Position numbers and translations under genes: made by a program
Source: UBA10449 sp005883585
GTDB taxonomy: Bacteria > Chloroflexota > Dormibacteria > Dormibacterales > Dormibacteraceae
Reading direction: 5' to 3'
Length of the DNA stretch: 64,000 nt
Assembly (NCBI GenBank): GCA_005883585.1
Contig: VBFD01000125.1
Coordinates: 1 to 64,000, forward strand
Notes under the pieces: model-generated
What the model saw: only the letters and a program-made list of their open reading frames with translations
What the model was told of the DNA's origin: nothing
The model's database searches: none
Shown here: positions 25,398 through 34,071 of the stretch, piece by piece
Numbering within the stretch: position 1 is the first letter of the stretch
Layout of the letters: the number at the start of each line of letters is the position of its first letter

Positions 25398-26705
25398 TTG
25401 ATCGAGCGATACTCTCCGCCTGCTATTCGGGCGGTCTGGGCCGACCAGCACCGGTTCGAGCTGTTCCTTCGTATCGAGATCCTGGCGTGCGAAGCCTGGG
25501 CCCGGCTGGGCCGGATCCCGGAGGCGGCGCTCCCGAAGATACGCAGGGCAAGCTTCGACGCAGCCAGGATCGCCGAGGTCGAAGCCAGCGTCGGCCACGA
25601 CGTGGTCGCCTTCCTGACCGTGGTCAACGAGTCGATCGGCCAGCCCGAGGCGCGCTACGTGCACCTCGGCATGACCAGCCAGGACCTCAACGACAACGCG
25701 ATGGCTGTCCAGCTCGTGGAGTCGTCCCGGATCATCGCCGGCGACTTCGGAAGCGTGCGTGAGGCTGCGGCGGTGCTGGCGGTCCGTCATCGCAAGACGT
25801 TGATGGCCGGCAGGACTCATGGCGTCGTCGCCGAGCCGACGACGTTCGGTTTCAAGGTCGCCGGTTGGGTGGCCGAGATCGACCGTGCTCTTGCGCGCTT
25901 GAAGTTCGCCACCGACGAGGTCGCGGTCGGACGTGTCAGCGGCGCCGTGGGCACGCATGCGACCGTCGACCCCCGAGTCGAGGATTACGTGTGCGACGAG
26001 CTCGGACTGAAGCCAGATCCCGCTTCGACGCAGGTGATCGCCAGGGACCGCCACGCAAACTTCATGTCGGCGCTTGCGCTCGCGGCGGGGACCCTGGAGA
26101 GGATCGCCACCGAGATCCGCCACCTACAGCGCAGCGAGGTGGGAGAGGCGTTCGAGCCCTTCGGCAAAGCGCAGAAGGGAAGCTCCGCGATGCCGCACAA
26201 GCGCAACCCGGTCATGACCGAGCGCGTGTGCGGTCTTGCGCGTGTCGTGCGCGGCCATCTCGTTACCGCGCTCGAGAACACGGCACTCTGGCACGAGCGC
26301 GACATCAGCCACTCGTCCGCTGAGCGGATCATCTTCCCCGACGCGTGCGCTGCGATCGATTACATGGCGCTCGAGATGACCAAAGTGCTGGCAGGTCTGG
26401 AAGTACGGCCCGAGCGCATGCTGCGCAATCTTCAGTTCGGTGGGGGCGTCGCGTTCTCGCAGCGAGTCCTCCTCGCACTGGTCGAGAGCGGAATGTCGCG
26501 CGAGGATGCGTACCTGGTGGTGCAGAAGGCTGCGATGCAAGCCCTCGAAGGCGACGGCCCGGGTTTCCGTGCGCTGCTCGAGAAGGACGCCGAGGTCATG
26601 GAGCGCATCGGTGAACGCCTCGATGAGGTGTTCGATCCCTGGACGGGCCTGGAGCACACCGACCTGGCATATGAACGACTTGGCTTGGGCGTGAAGGCTC
26701 GATGA
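25398..26705 (+). CDS. purB: Adenylosuccinate lyase
   Basis: A 435-residue fumarase/aspartase-superfamily lyase acting on SAICAR and adenylosuccinate. Signature blocks are MTSQDLNDNAMAVQL, GRTHGVVAEPTTFGFK and the flexible catalytic loop GSSAMPHKRNPVMTERVCGL. The start is TTG at 25398, the only initiator before the conserved IERYSPPAIRAVW opening, with GGGAG 12 nt upstream. It opens the purine operon, and its stop overlaps the purC ATG. Confidence 0.95.
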   Translation: MIERYSPPAIRAVWADQHRFELFLRIEILACEAWARLGRIPEAALPKIRRASFDAARIAEVEASVGHDVVAFLTVVNESIGQPEARYVHLGMTSQDLNDNAMAVQLVESSRIIAGDFGSVREAAAVLAVRHRKTLMAGRTHGVVAEPTTFGFKVAGWVAEIDRALARLKFATDEVAVGRVSGAVGTHATVDPRVEDYVCDELGLKPDPASTQVIARDRHANFMSALALAAGTLERIATEIRHLQRSEVGEAFEPFGKAQKGSSAMPHKRNPVMTERVCGLARVVRGHLVTALENTALWHERDISHSSAERIIFPDACAAIDYMALEMTKVLAGLEVRPERMLRNLQFGGGVAFSQRVLLALVESGMSREDAYLVVQKAAMQALEGDGPGFRALLEKDAEVMERIGERLDEVFDPWTGLEHTDLAYERLGLGVKAR

Positions 26706-27619
26706 TCGCTGGGCCCGCGGTCACCGAGACCGACCTTCCACTCAAACTGTTCTCTCGCGGCAAGGTTCGGGATACGTATGAGCTGGGCGCGGACCGGCTG
26801 CTGATGGTGGCGACGGATCGCATCTCCGCTTTCGACCATGTCCTTCCCAACGGAATCCCGGACCGCGGCAAGGTCCTGACTCAGCTTTCGATTTACTGGT
26901 TCTCACAGACACATTCGTTTCAGGAGAACCACCTGGTTTCGGGGATGGTCCCCGACCTCCCGGCGGCGCTGCGTGACAGGCGCGCCGACCTCGCCGGCCG
27001 ATTCATGATCGTGCGCAAAGCGAAACGCATCGACTTCGAGTGCGTCGTGCGCGGATACCTGGCCGGCAGCGCTTGGAAGGAGTACCAGGATTCGCACACG
27101 CTGGCCGGCGAGGAGATGCCGCCGGGCCTTCGCGAGAGCGAGCGGCTCGCCTATCCGACGTTCTCGCCGGCAACGAAGGCCGCAAGCGGCCACGACGAGA
27201 ACATCACTTTCGACCAACTGAAGAAGGAGGTCGGCGACGAGCTGGCGAAAAAGCTTCGCGACGCGAGCCTGGAGCTGTACAAATTCGCCTCCACGCTCGC
27301 CGAGCGTCGCGGACTGATCCTGGCCGACACGAAGTTCGAGTTCGGGACGATCGACGACGACCTGGTTCTCATCGACGAGGCGCTGACTCCGGACAGCTCG
27401 CGCTACTGGGAGGCGGCGACTTACCAGATCGGCACGTCGCCGCAGTCGTACGACAAGCAGTTCGTTCGCGACTGGCTCACGCGGTCTGGCTGGGACAAGG
27501 AGTCCGAACCGCCCCGGCTGCCGGACGACATCGTGGCGCAAACACGCGAGCGGTACCTCACCGCCTACCATCGGTTGGTCGGCAAGCCCCTGTTCCCACC
27601 CAAGGCGCGCAACGAGTGA
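26702..27619 (+). CDS. purC: SAICAR synthase
   Basis: A 305-residue phosphoribosylaminoimidazole-succinocarboxamide synthase. Characteristic blocks are FSRGKVRDTYELG, ATDRISAFDHVLP, ECVVRGYLAGSAWKEYQ, LADTKFEFG and IDEALTPDSSRYW. Length matches the roughly 300-residue yeast-like and actinobacterial type rather than the 235-residue E. coli type. The start overlaps the purB stop (ATGA), and the stop overlaps the purS GTG (GTGA). Confidence 0.96.
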   Translation: MIAGPAVTETDLPLKLFSRGKVRDTYELGADRLLMVATDRISAFDHVLPNGIPDRGKVLTQLSIYWFSQTHSFQENHLVSGMVPDLPAALRDRRADLAGRFMIVRKAKRIDFECVVRGYLAGSAWKEYQDSHTLAGEEMPPGLRESERLAYPTFSPATKAASGHDENITFDQLKKEVGDELAKKLRDASLELYKFASTLAERRGLILADTKFEFGTIDDDLVLIDEALTPDSSRYWEAATYQIGTSPQSYDKQFVRDWLTRSGWDKESEPPRLPDDIVAQTRERYLTAYHRLVGKPLFPPKARNE

Positions 27620-27879
27620 GGGCGACAGCCCGGGTCATCGTCACACCCAAACCTGTCGTCAACGACCCGCAGGGACTCACCGTCAAGCAAGGATTGGTGA
27701 CGCTCGGTTTCCGCGAGGTCGAAGACGTCCGCATCGGCAAGTACATCGAGCTGAGCCTGGAAGCGGAGACCATGCACGAGGCACGGGAGCGTGTCGAAGC
27801 GATGTGCCGCCAGCTGCTGGCCAACCACGTGATCGAGGACTTCCACTTCGAGCTGGATCACGAAAGGCATCACCTATGA
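27616..27879 (+). CDS. purS: FGAM synthase subunit PurS
   Basis: An 87-residue protein with the PurS pattern VIVTPKPVVNDPQGLTVKQG, LGFREVEDVRIGKYIEL and the C-terminal VIEDFHFEL. It bridges PurQ and PurL in the three-part FGAM synthase complex that delivers ammonia from glutamine. It starts at a GTG overlapping the purC stop. Unusually, 259 bp separate it from purQ, although all other junctions in this operon are tight. Confidence 0.92.
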   Translation: MRATARVIVTPKPVVNDPQGLTVKQGLVTLGFREVEDVRIGKYIELSLEAETMHEARERVEAMCRQLLANHVIEDFHFELDHERHHL

Positions 27880-27936
27880 GTGGCCCGCCCCCGAAGTTGC
27901 ACGCATCTTCGCGTCCTAGTCGGTCGGGCGCCGTCT

Positions 27937-27972
27937 CACCCCACGGAATCTGGCGATTCCGCGGGGACCCCG
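27937..27972 (+). repeat. Covarying hairpin element, copy 1 (purS-purQ gap)
   Basis: The stem is CCCC (27939-27942), unpaired A, CGGAATC (27944-27950), loop TGGC, GATTCCG (27955-27961), unpaired C, GGGG (27963-27966). It is followed by ACCCCG. Copy 2 at 33461-33495 shares the flanks and the A/C mismatch, while two internal G-C pairs become A-T pairs. It starts 57 nt after purS and ends 166 nt before purQ. Confidence 0.7.
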
Positions 27973-28021
27973 AGAGAGGCGCTGAAGCCTGCGTCGCCTC
28001 CTGCGCGCGTTCGGTCAGCAG

Positions 28022-28041
28022 CCCCGCACGACGATGCGGGG
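28022..28041 (+). repeat. Third G/C-rich hairpin in the purS-purQ gap
   Basis: CCCCGCA (28022-28028) pairs perfectly with TGCGGGG (28035-28041) around CGACGA and is followed by GCCCC. The layout CCCC-stem-GGGG-N-CCCC is the same as in the two covarying elements, but the stem is shorter and the flanks differ. The rest of the gap up to purQ shows nothing recognisable. Confidence 0.45.
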
Positions 28042-28138
28042 GCCCCAGCAGGTATGGGCTCCCTCGCGTGCTCGTCGGCTCCTTGGCTCCGGCCGCCGAG
28101 GCCGCGAATCTGCGGCAAAGCTCGAGGTCGGGCCACTC

Positions 28139-28843
28139 ATGAAGTTTGGCGTGGTTGTTTTTCCAGGCACGTGGTCGGACCGCGACTGCGGTTGGGTTAT
28201 CGACCAGGTCGTCGGTGCGCAGCTCCAGTACCTGTGGCACAAGGACGCCGACCTCAAAGGCTGCGACTGTGTCATCCTGCCCGGCGGTTTTGCTTACGGC
28301 GACTACCTCCGCACGGGAGCGATCGCGAGATTTGCCCCGGTCATGGAGCAGATCGGAGAGTTTGCGGATCGCGGCGGGCTCGTGTGGGGCATCTGCAACG
28401 GTTTCCAGATCCTCTGCGAGGCGGACCTCTTGCCCGGGGCGTTGATACGCAATGCCTCGCTCGAGTACCGCTGCGAATGGACCAACCTCGTGGTCGAGCG
28501 CACTGACCTGGCATTCACGTCCAGCTGCGCGGAACGTGAGGTCATCCGCGTACCGATCTCGCATGGCGAGGGCAGCTACTTCGCCGAACCTGCGGTGCTG
28601 TCACGACTCGAGCAGAACGGCCAGGTGGTCTTTCGTTACTGCGATGCCGGCGGCCGCGTCGTACCCAGCGCCAACCCGAACGGCTCGCTGCACAACATCG
28701 CGGGCATCATCAACAAACGCGGCAACGTGCTCGGCATGATGCCCCATCCGGAGCGATGCGCCGAACCCGAGCTTGGCGGCGCCGACGGGCTCAAGCTGTT
28801 CCGCTCAGTCGCGGGCAGTGCGTTGAAGGTCCTGGTCTCTTGA
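28139..28843 (+). CDS. purQ: FGAM synthase glutaminase subunit PurQ
   Basis: A 234-residue class I glutamine amidotransferase supplying ammonia to PurL. It begins MKFGVVVFPGTWSDRD. The oxyanion segment is VILPGGFAYGDYLR, the nucleophile Cys lies in VWGICNGFQIL and the His/Glu pair in MMPHPERCAEP. The start is the ATG at 28139; the open frame upstream covers the hairpin-rich gap and lacks family sequence. The TTG of purL overlaps its stop. Confidence 0.95.
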   Translation: MKFGVVVFPGTWSDRDCGWVIDQVVGAQLQYLWHKDADLKGCDCVILPGGFAYGDYLRTGAIARFAPVMEQIGEFADRGGLVWGICNGFQILCEADLLPGALIRNASLEYRCEWTNLVVERTDLAFTSSCAEREVIRVPISHGEGSYFAEPAVLSRLEQNGQVVFRYCDAGGRVVPSANPNGSLHNIAGIINKRGNVLGMMPHPERCAEPELGGADGLKLFRSVAGSALKVLVS

Positions 28844-31029
28844 GCCTGGATACGGTGGATGCCCGCCGGCTCAGGGAGGTGGCACTCACGCCCGAGGAGT
28901 ATCGCGTCATCGTCGAGAAGCTCAGGCGCCCGCCGAATGCGGTCGAGCTCGGCATGCTCGGGGTTCTCTGGTCGGAGCACTGCTCGTACAAGTCGTCGAA
29001 GGCCTTGCTGCGGCGGCTGCCGTCGACCGGAGATGCGGTGCTGCAGGGCCCGGGGGAGAATGCCGGCGCAGTCGAGATCGGGCAGGGCTGGGCCGCGGTC
29101 TTCAAGATCGAGTCTCACAACCATCCCTCCGCAATCGAGCCCTACCAGGGGGCCGCGACCGGGGTGGGTGGCATCATCCGTGACGTGATCGCCATGGGCG
29201 CGCGGCCCATCGCGCTGCTCGACTCGCTGCGTTTCGGCCCGCTGCCGGCCTCGCGGCATCACTTCGAAGGTGTTGTGGCCGGCATCGGCGGTTACGGCAA
29301 CTGCATCGGCATCCCGACCGTGGGCGGCGAGCTGTATTTCGACGAGTGTTACGCGCAGAACCCCCTCGTGAACGCGATGTGCGTCGGGCTCGTGCGGGTC
29401 GACCGGCTGATGCGTGCGCGTGCCGAGGGCACCGGCAACAGCCTGATGCTGGTCGGAGCGGACACCGGGCGCGACGGCATTCACGGCGCCTCGTTCGCCT
29501 CGCTCGAGCTCGATGAGTCGAGCTCCGAGCGCCGGCCGGCGGTGCAGGTGGGCAACCCATTCCTCGAGAAATGCCTGCTCGAGGCCTGCATGGATCTCGC
29601 GCACACCGACGCGGTGGTCGCGGTGCAGGATCTTGGCGCGGCGGGACTGACATCCTCCGTCGCCGAGTGCGCAGGTCGCGTCCCCGGAGCGGGTGCGCGC
29701 ATCGACATCTCCCTTGTCCCGCGGCGAGAGCGAGGCATGACGCCGTACGACGTGATGCTGTCGGAGTCTCAAGAGCGGATGCTCGTCGTGGTCCAGCGCG
29801 GCCGAGAGTCCGAGGTCGAGCGGATCTTTCAGACCTGGGATCTCACGTCCGCCGTGATTGGCGACGTGACCGATGACGGTCATCTGACCGTCTTCGACCA
29901 AACCGACATGGTGGCGCGGCTGCCCATCGACCTGCTCACCGAAGGAGCTCCGCTCCGCCGCCTGACGGGGACATCGCCAGCGCCGCCACCCTCGCTGCAT
30001 CTCGACTCTCTACCGCCGCTTGCGGATGCCGGCCAGTCGCTGCTGCGTCTGCTCGCGAGCCCGAACCTGTGCAGCAGGCGGCCTATCTTTCGCCGCTACG
30101 ACCACATGGTCGGCGACTCGACCGTGGTCCCGCCCGGCGGCGACGCGGCGCTGCTGCGCATCAAGGGCACAAAGCTCGGGGTGGCGATGACCACGGACTG
30201 CAATGCCCGCTATTGCCACCTCGACCCCAACCTCGGCGCACAGCACGCGGTCGCGGAGGCGGCACGCAACATCGTCGCCACCGGGGCACGCCCGGTTGCG
30301 GTCACCGATTGCCTCAACCTCGCCAACCCCGACCGCCCGGAGGTGTACTGGCAGCTCGAAGAGACCATCGCGGGCCTCGCGCACGCGTGCCGCGCGCTGG
30401 AGGTGCCGATCGTGAGCGGGAACGTCAGCCTATACAACGACTCGGAGGGAAGCTCCCCAATCCATCCGACGCCGGTGGTCGGCATGATCGGCGTCATCGA
30501 GGACTACGGGCACCGCCTGGAGGCGGGTCTGAAGAACGAGGGGGACTTCGTCCTGCTCGTCGGCTCGAGCCACAACGACCTCGGCGGCAGCGAATACCTG
30601 AAGGTCGAGCACGGCACGGTCGCAGGTCGCCCTCCCGCTCTCGACCTGGCGCGCGAAGGGGCTGTCAATCGGCTGATCCTGGCGGCGGCCCGCTCAGGCC
30701 TGCTGCGCTCGGCGCACGATTGCGCGGATGGCGGCATGCTCGTCGCCCTCGCGGAGTGCTGCCTGCTGGGAGGCCTGGGCGTCCGGTGCCCGGCGCTGCG
30801 GCCTGAAGCCCCGCTCCGGCTCGACGCCGCGTTCTTCGGCGAGACCCCGGGCCGGTTCATCGTGAGCGCGCCGTCGCGGGCGATGCCGGAGCTACAGACG
30901 CTGGCGCGCCGGCACCACCTCGAGATTTCGCTGCTCGGAATGGCCGGTGGCCAGACCATCGAGTTCGAGGGCCAGTTCAGGCTGTCGCTGGCCGAGATGC
31001 GCCAGGCTTGGGAAGGAGGCCTTGCGTAA
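28840..31029 (+). CDS. purL: FGAM synthase large subunit PurL
   Basis: A 729-residue small-type PurL that works with separate PurS and PurQ. Recognisable blocks are GVLWSEHCSYKSSK, VFKIESHNHPSAIEPYQGAA, TVGGELYFDECY, VQDLGAAGLTSSVAECAGR, the second-half GNVSLYNDSEGSS, and SAHDCADGGMLVALAECCL. It forms FGAM from FGAR and ATP. The chosen start is TTG 28840 in a TTGA overlap with purQ; GTG 28855 is a possible alternative. Confidence 0.96.
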   Translation: MSLDTVDARRLREVALTPEEYRVIVEKLRRPPNAVELGMLGVLWSEHCSYKSSKALLRRLPSTGDAVLQGPGENAGAVEIGQGWAAVFKIESHNHPSAIEPYQGAATGVGGIIRDVIAMGARPIALLDSLRFGPLPASRHHFEGVVAGIGGYGNCIGIPTVGGELYFDECYAQNPLVNAMCVGLVRVDRLMRARAEGTGNSLMLVGADTGRDGIHGASFASLELDESSSERRPAVQVGNPFLEKCLLEACMDLAHTDAVVAVQDLGAAGLTSSVAECAGRVPGAGARIDISLVPRRERGMTPYDVMLSESQERMLVVVQRGRESEVERIFQTWDLTSAVIGDVTDDGHLTVFDQTDMVARLPIDLLTEGAPLRRLTGTSPAPPPSLHLDSLPPLADAGQSLLRLLASPNLCSRRPIFRRYDHMVGDSTVVPPGGDAALLRIKGTKLGVAMTTDCNARYCHLDPNLGAQHAVAEAARNIVATGARPVAVTDCLNLANPDRPEVYWQLEETIAGLAHACRALEVPIVSGNVSLYNDSEGSSPIHPTPVVGMIGVIEDYGHRLEAGLKNEGDFVLLVGSSHNDLGGSEYLKVEHGTVAGRPPALDLAREGAVNRLILAAARSGLLRSAHDCADGGMLVALAECCLLGGLGVRCPALRPEAPLRLDAAFFGETPGRFIVSAPSRAMPELQTLARRHHLEISLLGMAGGQTIEFEGQFRLSLAEMRQAWEGGLA

Positions 31030-32475
31030 ATGTGCGGGGTCTTCGGGATCTGCGCCCCGCGCGGGGTGGACGTCGCCAACATCACCTACTTCGGCATGTT
31101 CGCGCTCCAGCATCGCGGCCAGGAGTCGGCCGGCATCGCCGTCTCCGACGGCACATCGGTGCGAGTGCATCGCGACATGGGCCTGGTGGCCCAGGTGTTT
31201 TCGCCCGCGATTGTGAAGGAGATGGGCGCAGGATCGATCCTCGCGCTCGGCCACACCCGATACTCGACCACCGGCTCGAGTCGCGCCGAGAATGCCCACC
31301 CGCTGCCGTTCCATCACCCTCAGCTCGGCCCAGGTGCCATCGCGCACAACGGCAACCTGCTGAACGCGGACTCGCTGCGCCGCCAGCTCGAGGAGGAGGG
31401 CGCGACCTTCGACTCGGCGCTCGACACGGAGGTCATGGCACGGCTCATCGAGCACACGCACGGCCGCACGTGGGAAGAGGTCATCCGCAAGACGTTCGCC
31501 CGGGTCGTCGGCGCCTACTCGTGCGGGATCATCACGCCCACGCAGCTGATCGCGCTGCGCGACCCATACGGTTTCCGGCCGCTGTGCATCGGCTTTATTC
31601 CGCTACCGGGTCAGCCCGCACACATCGTGGCTTCGGAGACATGTGCGCTCGACACGGTCAACGCCACTTTCGTGCGTGAGGTACAGCCGGGCGAAATGGT
31701 GGTGATGGACGAGCACGGCGTCCACAACCTGACGTTCCAGACTTCGAGCAAGCACGCCATGTGCGTGTTCGAGTTCATCTACTTCGCCCGCCCGGACTCC
31801 ATCCTCAAGAACTGCGAGCTGGAAGAGGCGCGCATCCGCATGGGCAACGAGCTCGCCAAGGAAGCGCCCGTCGATGCCGACATGGTGATCGCGTTCCCTG
31901 ACTCGGGCACGCCGGCCGCGATCGGCTATGCGGAGGCTGCGGGCATCCCGTTCCGCGAGGCGCTGATGAAGAGCCGGTACATCAATCGCACGTTCATCCA
32001 GCCCGATCAGACGCTGCGCGAGGCAGGAGTGATGCTCAAGCTCAACGCGCTGCCGCGGTCGATCAAGGGCAAGCGCATCATCGCGGTCGACGACTCCATC
32101 GTTCGCGGCACGACGTCGCGCCGGATCATCGAACGCCTGCGCGCGGCCGGCGCCAGCGAGATCCACATGCGCATCTCCAGCCCGCCCATGCGCTTCCCGT
32201 GCTTCATGGGCGTCGATATCGGCTCGACCAAGGAGCTGATCGCGGCGGGGCGCACGGTTGACGAGGTGCGCACCCACATCGGCGCCGACAGCCTCGCCTA
32301 TCTTTCGATTCCGGGCCTCATGAGAGCTATCGGCCGCGGCACCGCCGAGCAGTTCTGCCGCGCGTGCTTCGACGGTTCCTACCCGGTGCCGGTGCCGCAG
32401 CAGCTCGAGATGGACAAGATGCAGTTCGAGCCGCAACTGATACCGGACCCCGTTCTCCTAGACACCAAGGGCTGA
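31030..32475 (+). CDS. purF: Amidophosphoribosyltransferase
   Basis: A 481-residue enzyme of the first committed step, PRPP plus glutamine to phosphoribosylamine. The nucleophile is Cys2 directly after the start (MCGVFGI), so no propeptide has to be removed. The glutaminase domain shows ALQHRGQESAGIA, GHTRYSTTGSS and AHNGNL. The PRPP loop IIAVDDSIVRGTTSRRI lies near residue 350. Cysteines in the Fe-S-type positions (MCVFEFIYFARPDS, RFPCFMGVDIG, FCRACFDGSYP) suggest the Bacillus-like cluster-containing type. It begins at the base after the purL stop. Confidence 0.96.
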   Translation: MCGVFGICAPRGVDVANITYFGMFALQHRGQESAGIAVSDGTSVRVHRDMGLVAQVFSPAIVKEMGAGSILALGHTRYSTTGSSRAENAHPLPFHHPQLGPGAIAHNGNLLNADSLRRQLEEEGATFDSALDTEVMARLIEHTHGRTWEEVIRKTFARVVGAYSCGIITPTQLIALRDPYGFRPLCIGFIPLPGQPAHIVASETCALDTVNATFVREVQPGEMVVMDEHGVHNLTFQTSSKHAMCVFEFIYFARPDSILKNCELEEARIRMGNELAKEAPVDADMVIAFPDSGTPAAIGYAEAAGIPFREALMKSRYINRTFIQPDQTLREAGVMLKLNALPRSIKGKRIIAVDDSIVRGTTSRRIIERLRAAGASEIHMRISSPPMRFPCFMGVDIGSTKELIAAGRTVDEVRTHIGADSLAYLSIPGLMRAIGRGTAEQFCRACFDGSYPVPVPQQLEMDKMQFEPQLIPDPVLLDTKG

Positions 32476-33455
32476 TGGCCGGCGAAGGGCTCTCGTACGC
32501 CGCCGCCGGCGTCGACATCGAGGCGTACGAGCGGATGCTGGAGCGCGTGAAGCCGCTGATCGCTGCCACGCACGGCGAAGAGGTCGCTCGCGGGGTGGGC
32601 CCGTTCGCCGGGCTCTATGCGCTACCCGGTGGTGGCCATCTCGCCGCCAGCGCCGATGGCGTCGGCACCAAGATCAAGGTGGCGATCGCTGCATCCTCGC
32701 ATCGCGGCATCGGCGTCGACATCGTCAACCATTGCGTGAACGACATCGCCACGGCCGGCGCCCGCCCGATGTTCTTCCTCGACTATTTCGCCACCGGCAA
32801 GCTCGACCCGGACGTTTTCACGCAGGTCATCGAAGGCATCACCGCGGCCTGCCGTGAGGCAGGCTGCGCGCTGCTGGGAGGCGAGACCGCCGAGATGCCG
32901 GGCGTCTACGCGCTCGGGGATTACGACCTGGCCGGGTTCATCGTCGGCATGGTTCCGCCGGGACTCGTGCGAGACCCCAAGGAAATTCGCGCGGGCGATC
33001 TGTTGATCGGTCTGCCTTCCAGCGGCCTCCACACAAACGGCTTCTCGCTGGTGCGCAAGGTCTTCGAGGACGTGCCGCTCAGCAGCGTTTTCCCAGAGAT
33101 CGGCCGCCCGCTGAGCGAAGAGCTGCTCGAACCGCACCGCTCGTACCTGCAGGAGCTCGGTTCGATCGCCTGGAAGGGTGCTGCGCACATCACGGGTGGT
33201 GGCATGTTCGGCAACCTGCCGCGCTGCTTGCCCGAAGGTCTGGGCGCACGACTGGGCCGTCGCTCGTGGGAGATCTGTCCGATCTTCGAGATGATCCAGT
33301 CTCGGGGCCGCATCGCCGACCACGAGATGTTCGGGACGTTCAACATGGGGCTCGGCATGATCCTCGTTGTCGACCCGGACGAAGTCCCCCGCAGCGCCCA
33401 GGTGGTCGGCGAGGTGGTCGAGCACAAGGGCGGCGAACGCGTGGTGATCACCTGA
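32475..33455 (+). CDS. purM: AIR synthase
   Basis: A 326-residue phosphoribosylformylglycinamidine cyclo-ligase. Blocks include SYAAAGVDIEAYERML, SADGVGTKIKVA, HCVNDIATAGARPMFFLDYF, LGGETAEMPGVY, SSGLHTNGFSLVRK and HITGGGMFGNLPRCLP. The start is ATG 32475 overlapping the purF stop (TGATG). A hairpin element begins 6 nt after its stop and separates it from purN. Confidence 0.95.
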   Translation: MAGEGLSYAAAGVDIEAYERMLERVKPLIAATHGEEVARGVGPFAGLYALPGGGHLAASADGVGTKIKVAIAASSHRGIGVDIVNHCVNDIATAGARPMFFLDYFATGKLDPDVFTQVIEGITAACREAGCALLGGETAEMPGVYALGDYDLAGFIVGMVPPGLVRDPKEIRAGDLLIGLPSSGLHTNGFSLVRKVFEDVPLSSVFPEIGRPLSEELLEPHRSYLQELGSIAWKGAAHITGGGMFGNLPRCLPEGLGARLGRRSWEICPIFEMIQSRGRIADHEMFGTFNMGLGMILVVDPDEVPRSAQVVGEVVEHKGGERVVIT

Positions 33456-33460
33456 AACTA

Positions 33461-33495
33461 CACCCCACAAAATCTGCGATTTTGCGGGGACCCCG
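33461..33495 (+). repeat. Covarying hairpin element, copy 2 (immediately before purN)
   Basis: The stem is CCCC (33463-33466), unpaired A, CAAAATC (33468-33474), loop TGC, GATTTTG (33478-33484), unpaired C, GGGG (33486-33489), then ACCCCG ending at the base before the purN ATG. The flanks CACCCCAC and GCGGGGACCCCG are identical to copy 1. The only purine-rich stretch near the start codon is inside the stem, so folding should affect purN initiation. Confidence 0.72.
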
Positions 33496-34071
33496 ATGAA
33501 ATTAGGCGTCGTCGTCTCGGGGAAGGGCTCCAATCTCCGCAACCTCGTGGATCGCGGTTTCGAGGTCGTCGCTGTGGCCACCAACAGGCCGTCATGCGGT
33601 GGAGCGGCGTTCGCCCGCGAGCGCGGCATCCCCGTGGGTGAGCTCTCGCTCAAGCGGTTCGCGTCCGAGGAGGAGCGGGATGCCGCTATGCGTGACTTCT
33701 TCCGGTCACATCGCGTCGAGCTTGTGGTCGACGCCGGCTACGACCGAATTCACACCCGGCCGTTCCTCGAGGCGTTCGCGGGGCGTATCGTCAACGTGCA
33801 TCCATCGTTGCTGCCTGAGTTCGGCGGTGGCATGGACGCGGTCGAGCAAGCGCTCCGCAGCGGCGTGGGCAAGACGGGTGCGACGGTGCACCTCGTCACC
33901 GAGGACCTCGACGCGGGACCGATCCTGGCCCAGGAATCCGTTCCGGTGCTGAAGGGCGATACCGTGGAGACCCTTCGCCGGCGCATTCACGAGGCGGAGT
34001 ACAGGATTCTTCCCACGGCCATCCGATTGTTGGAGGCGAGACTTGCCGAGAGCCCTGCTGTCGGTCAGTGA
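33496..34071 (+). CDS. purN: Phosphoribosylglycinamide formyltransferase
   Basis: A 191-residue 10-formyl-THF-dependent GAR transformylase. The catalytic set is in GRIVNVHPSLLPEFGGG (Asn, His) and EDLDAGPILAQESV (Asp). The N-terminus KLGVVVSGKGSNLRNLVD is the usual phosphate loop. The segment following PEF is GGGMDAV rather than the common KGxxAxxQ spacing, a mild variation. The ATG directly abuts a hairpin element. The 3' end overlaps purH by 29 bp. Confidence 0.93.
   Translation: MKLGVVVSGKGSNLRNLVDRGFEVVAVATNRPSCGGAAFARERGIPVGELSLKRFASEEERDAAMRDFFRSHRVELVVDAGYDRIHTRPFLEAFAGRIVNVHPSLLPEFGGGMDAVEQALRSGVGKTGATVHLVTEDLDAGPILAQESVPVLKGDTVETLRRRIHEAEYRILPTAIRLLEARLAESPAVGQ

Noticed and set aside
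27880..28138. Open frames across the purS-purQ gap
   Set aside because: They are Arg/Pro/Ala-rich, read through palindromes and end inside purQ out of frame; no domain is visible.
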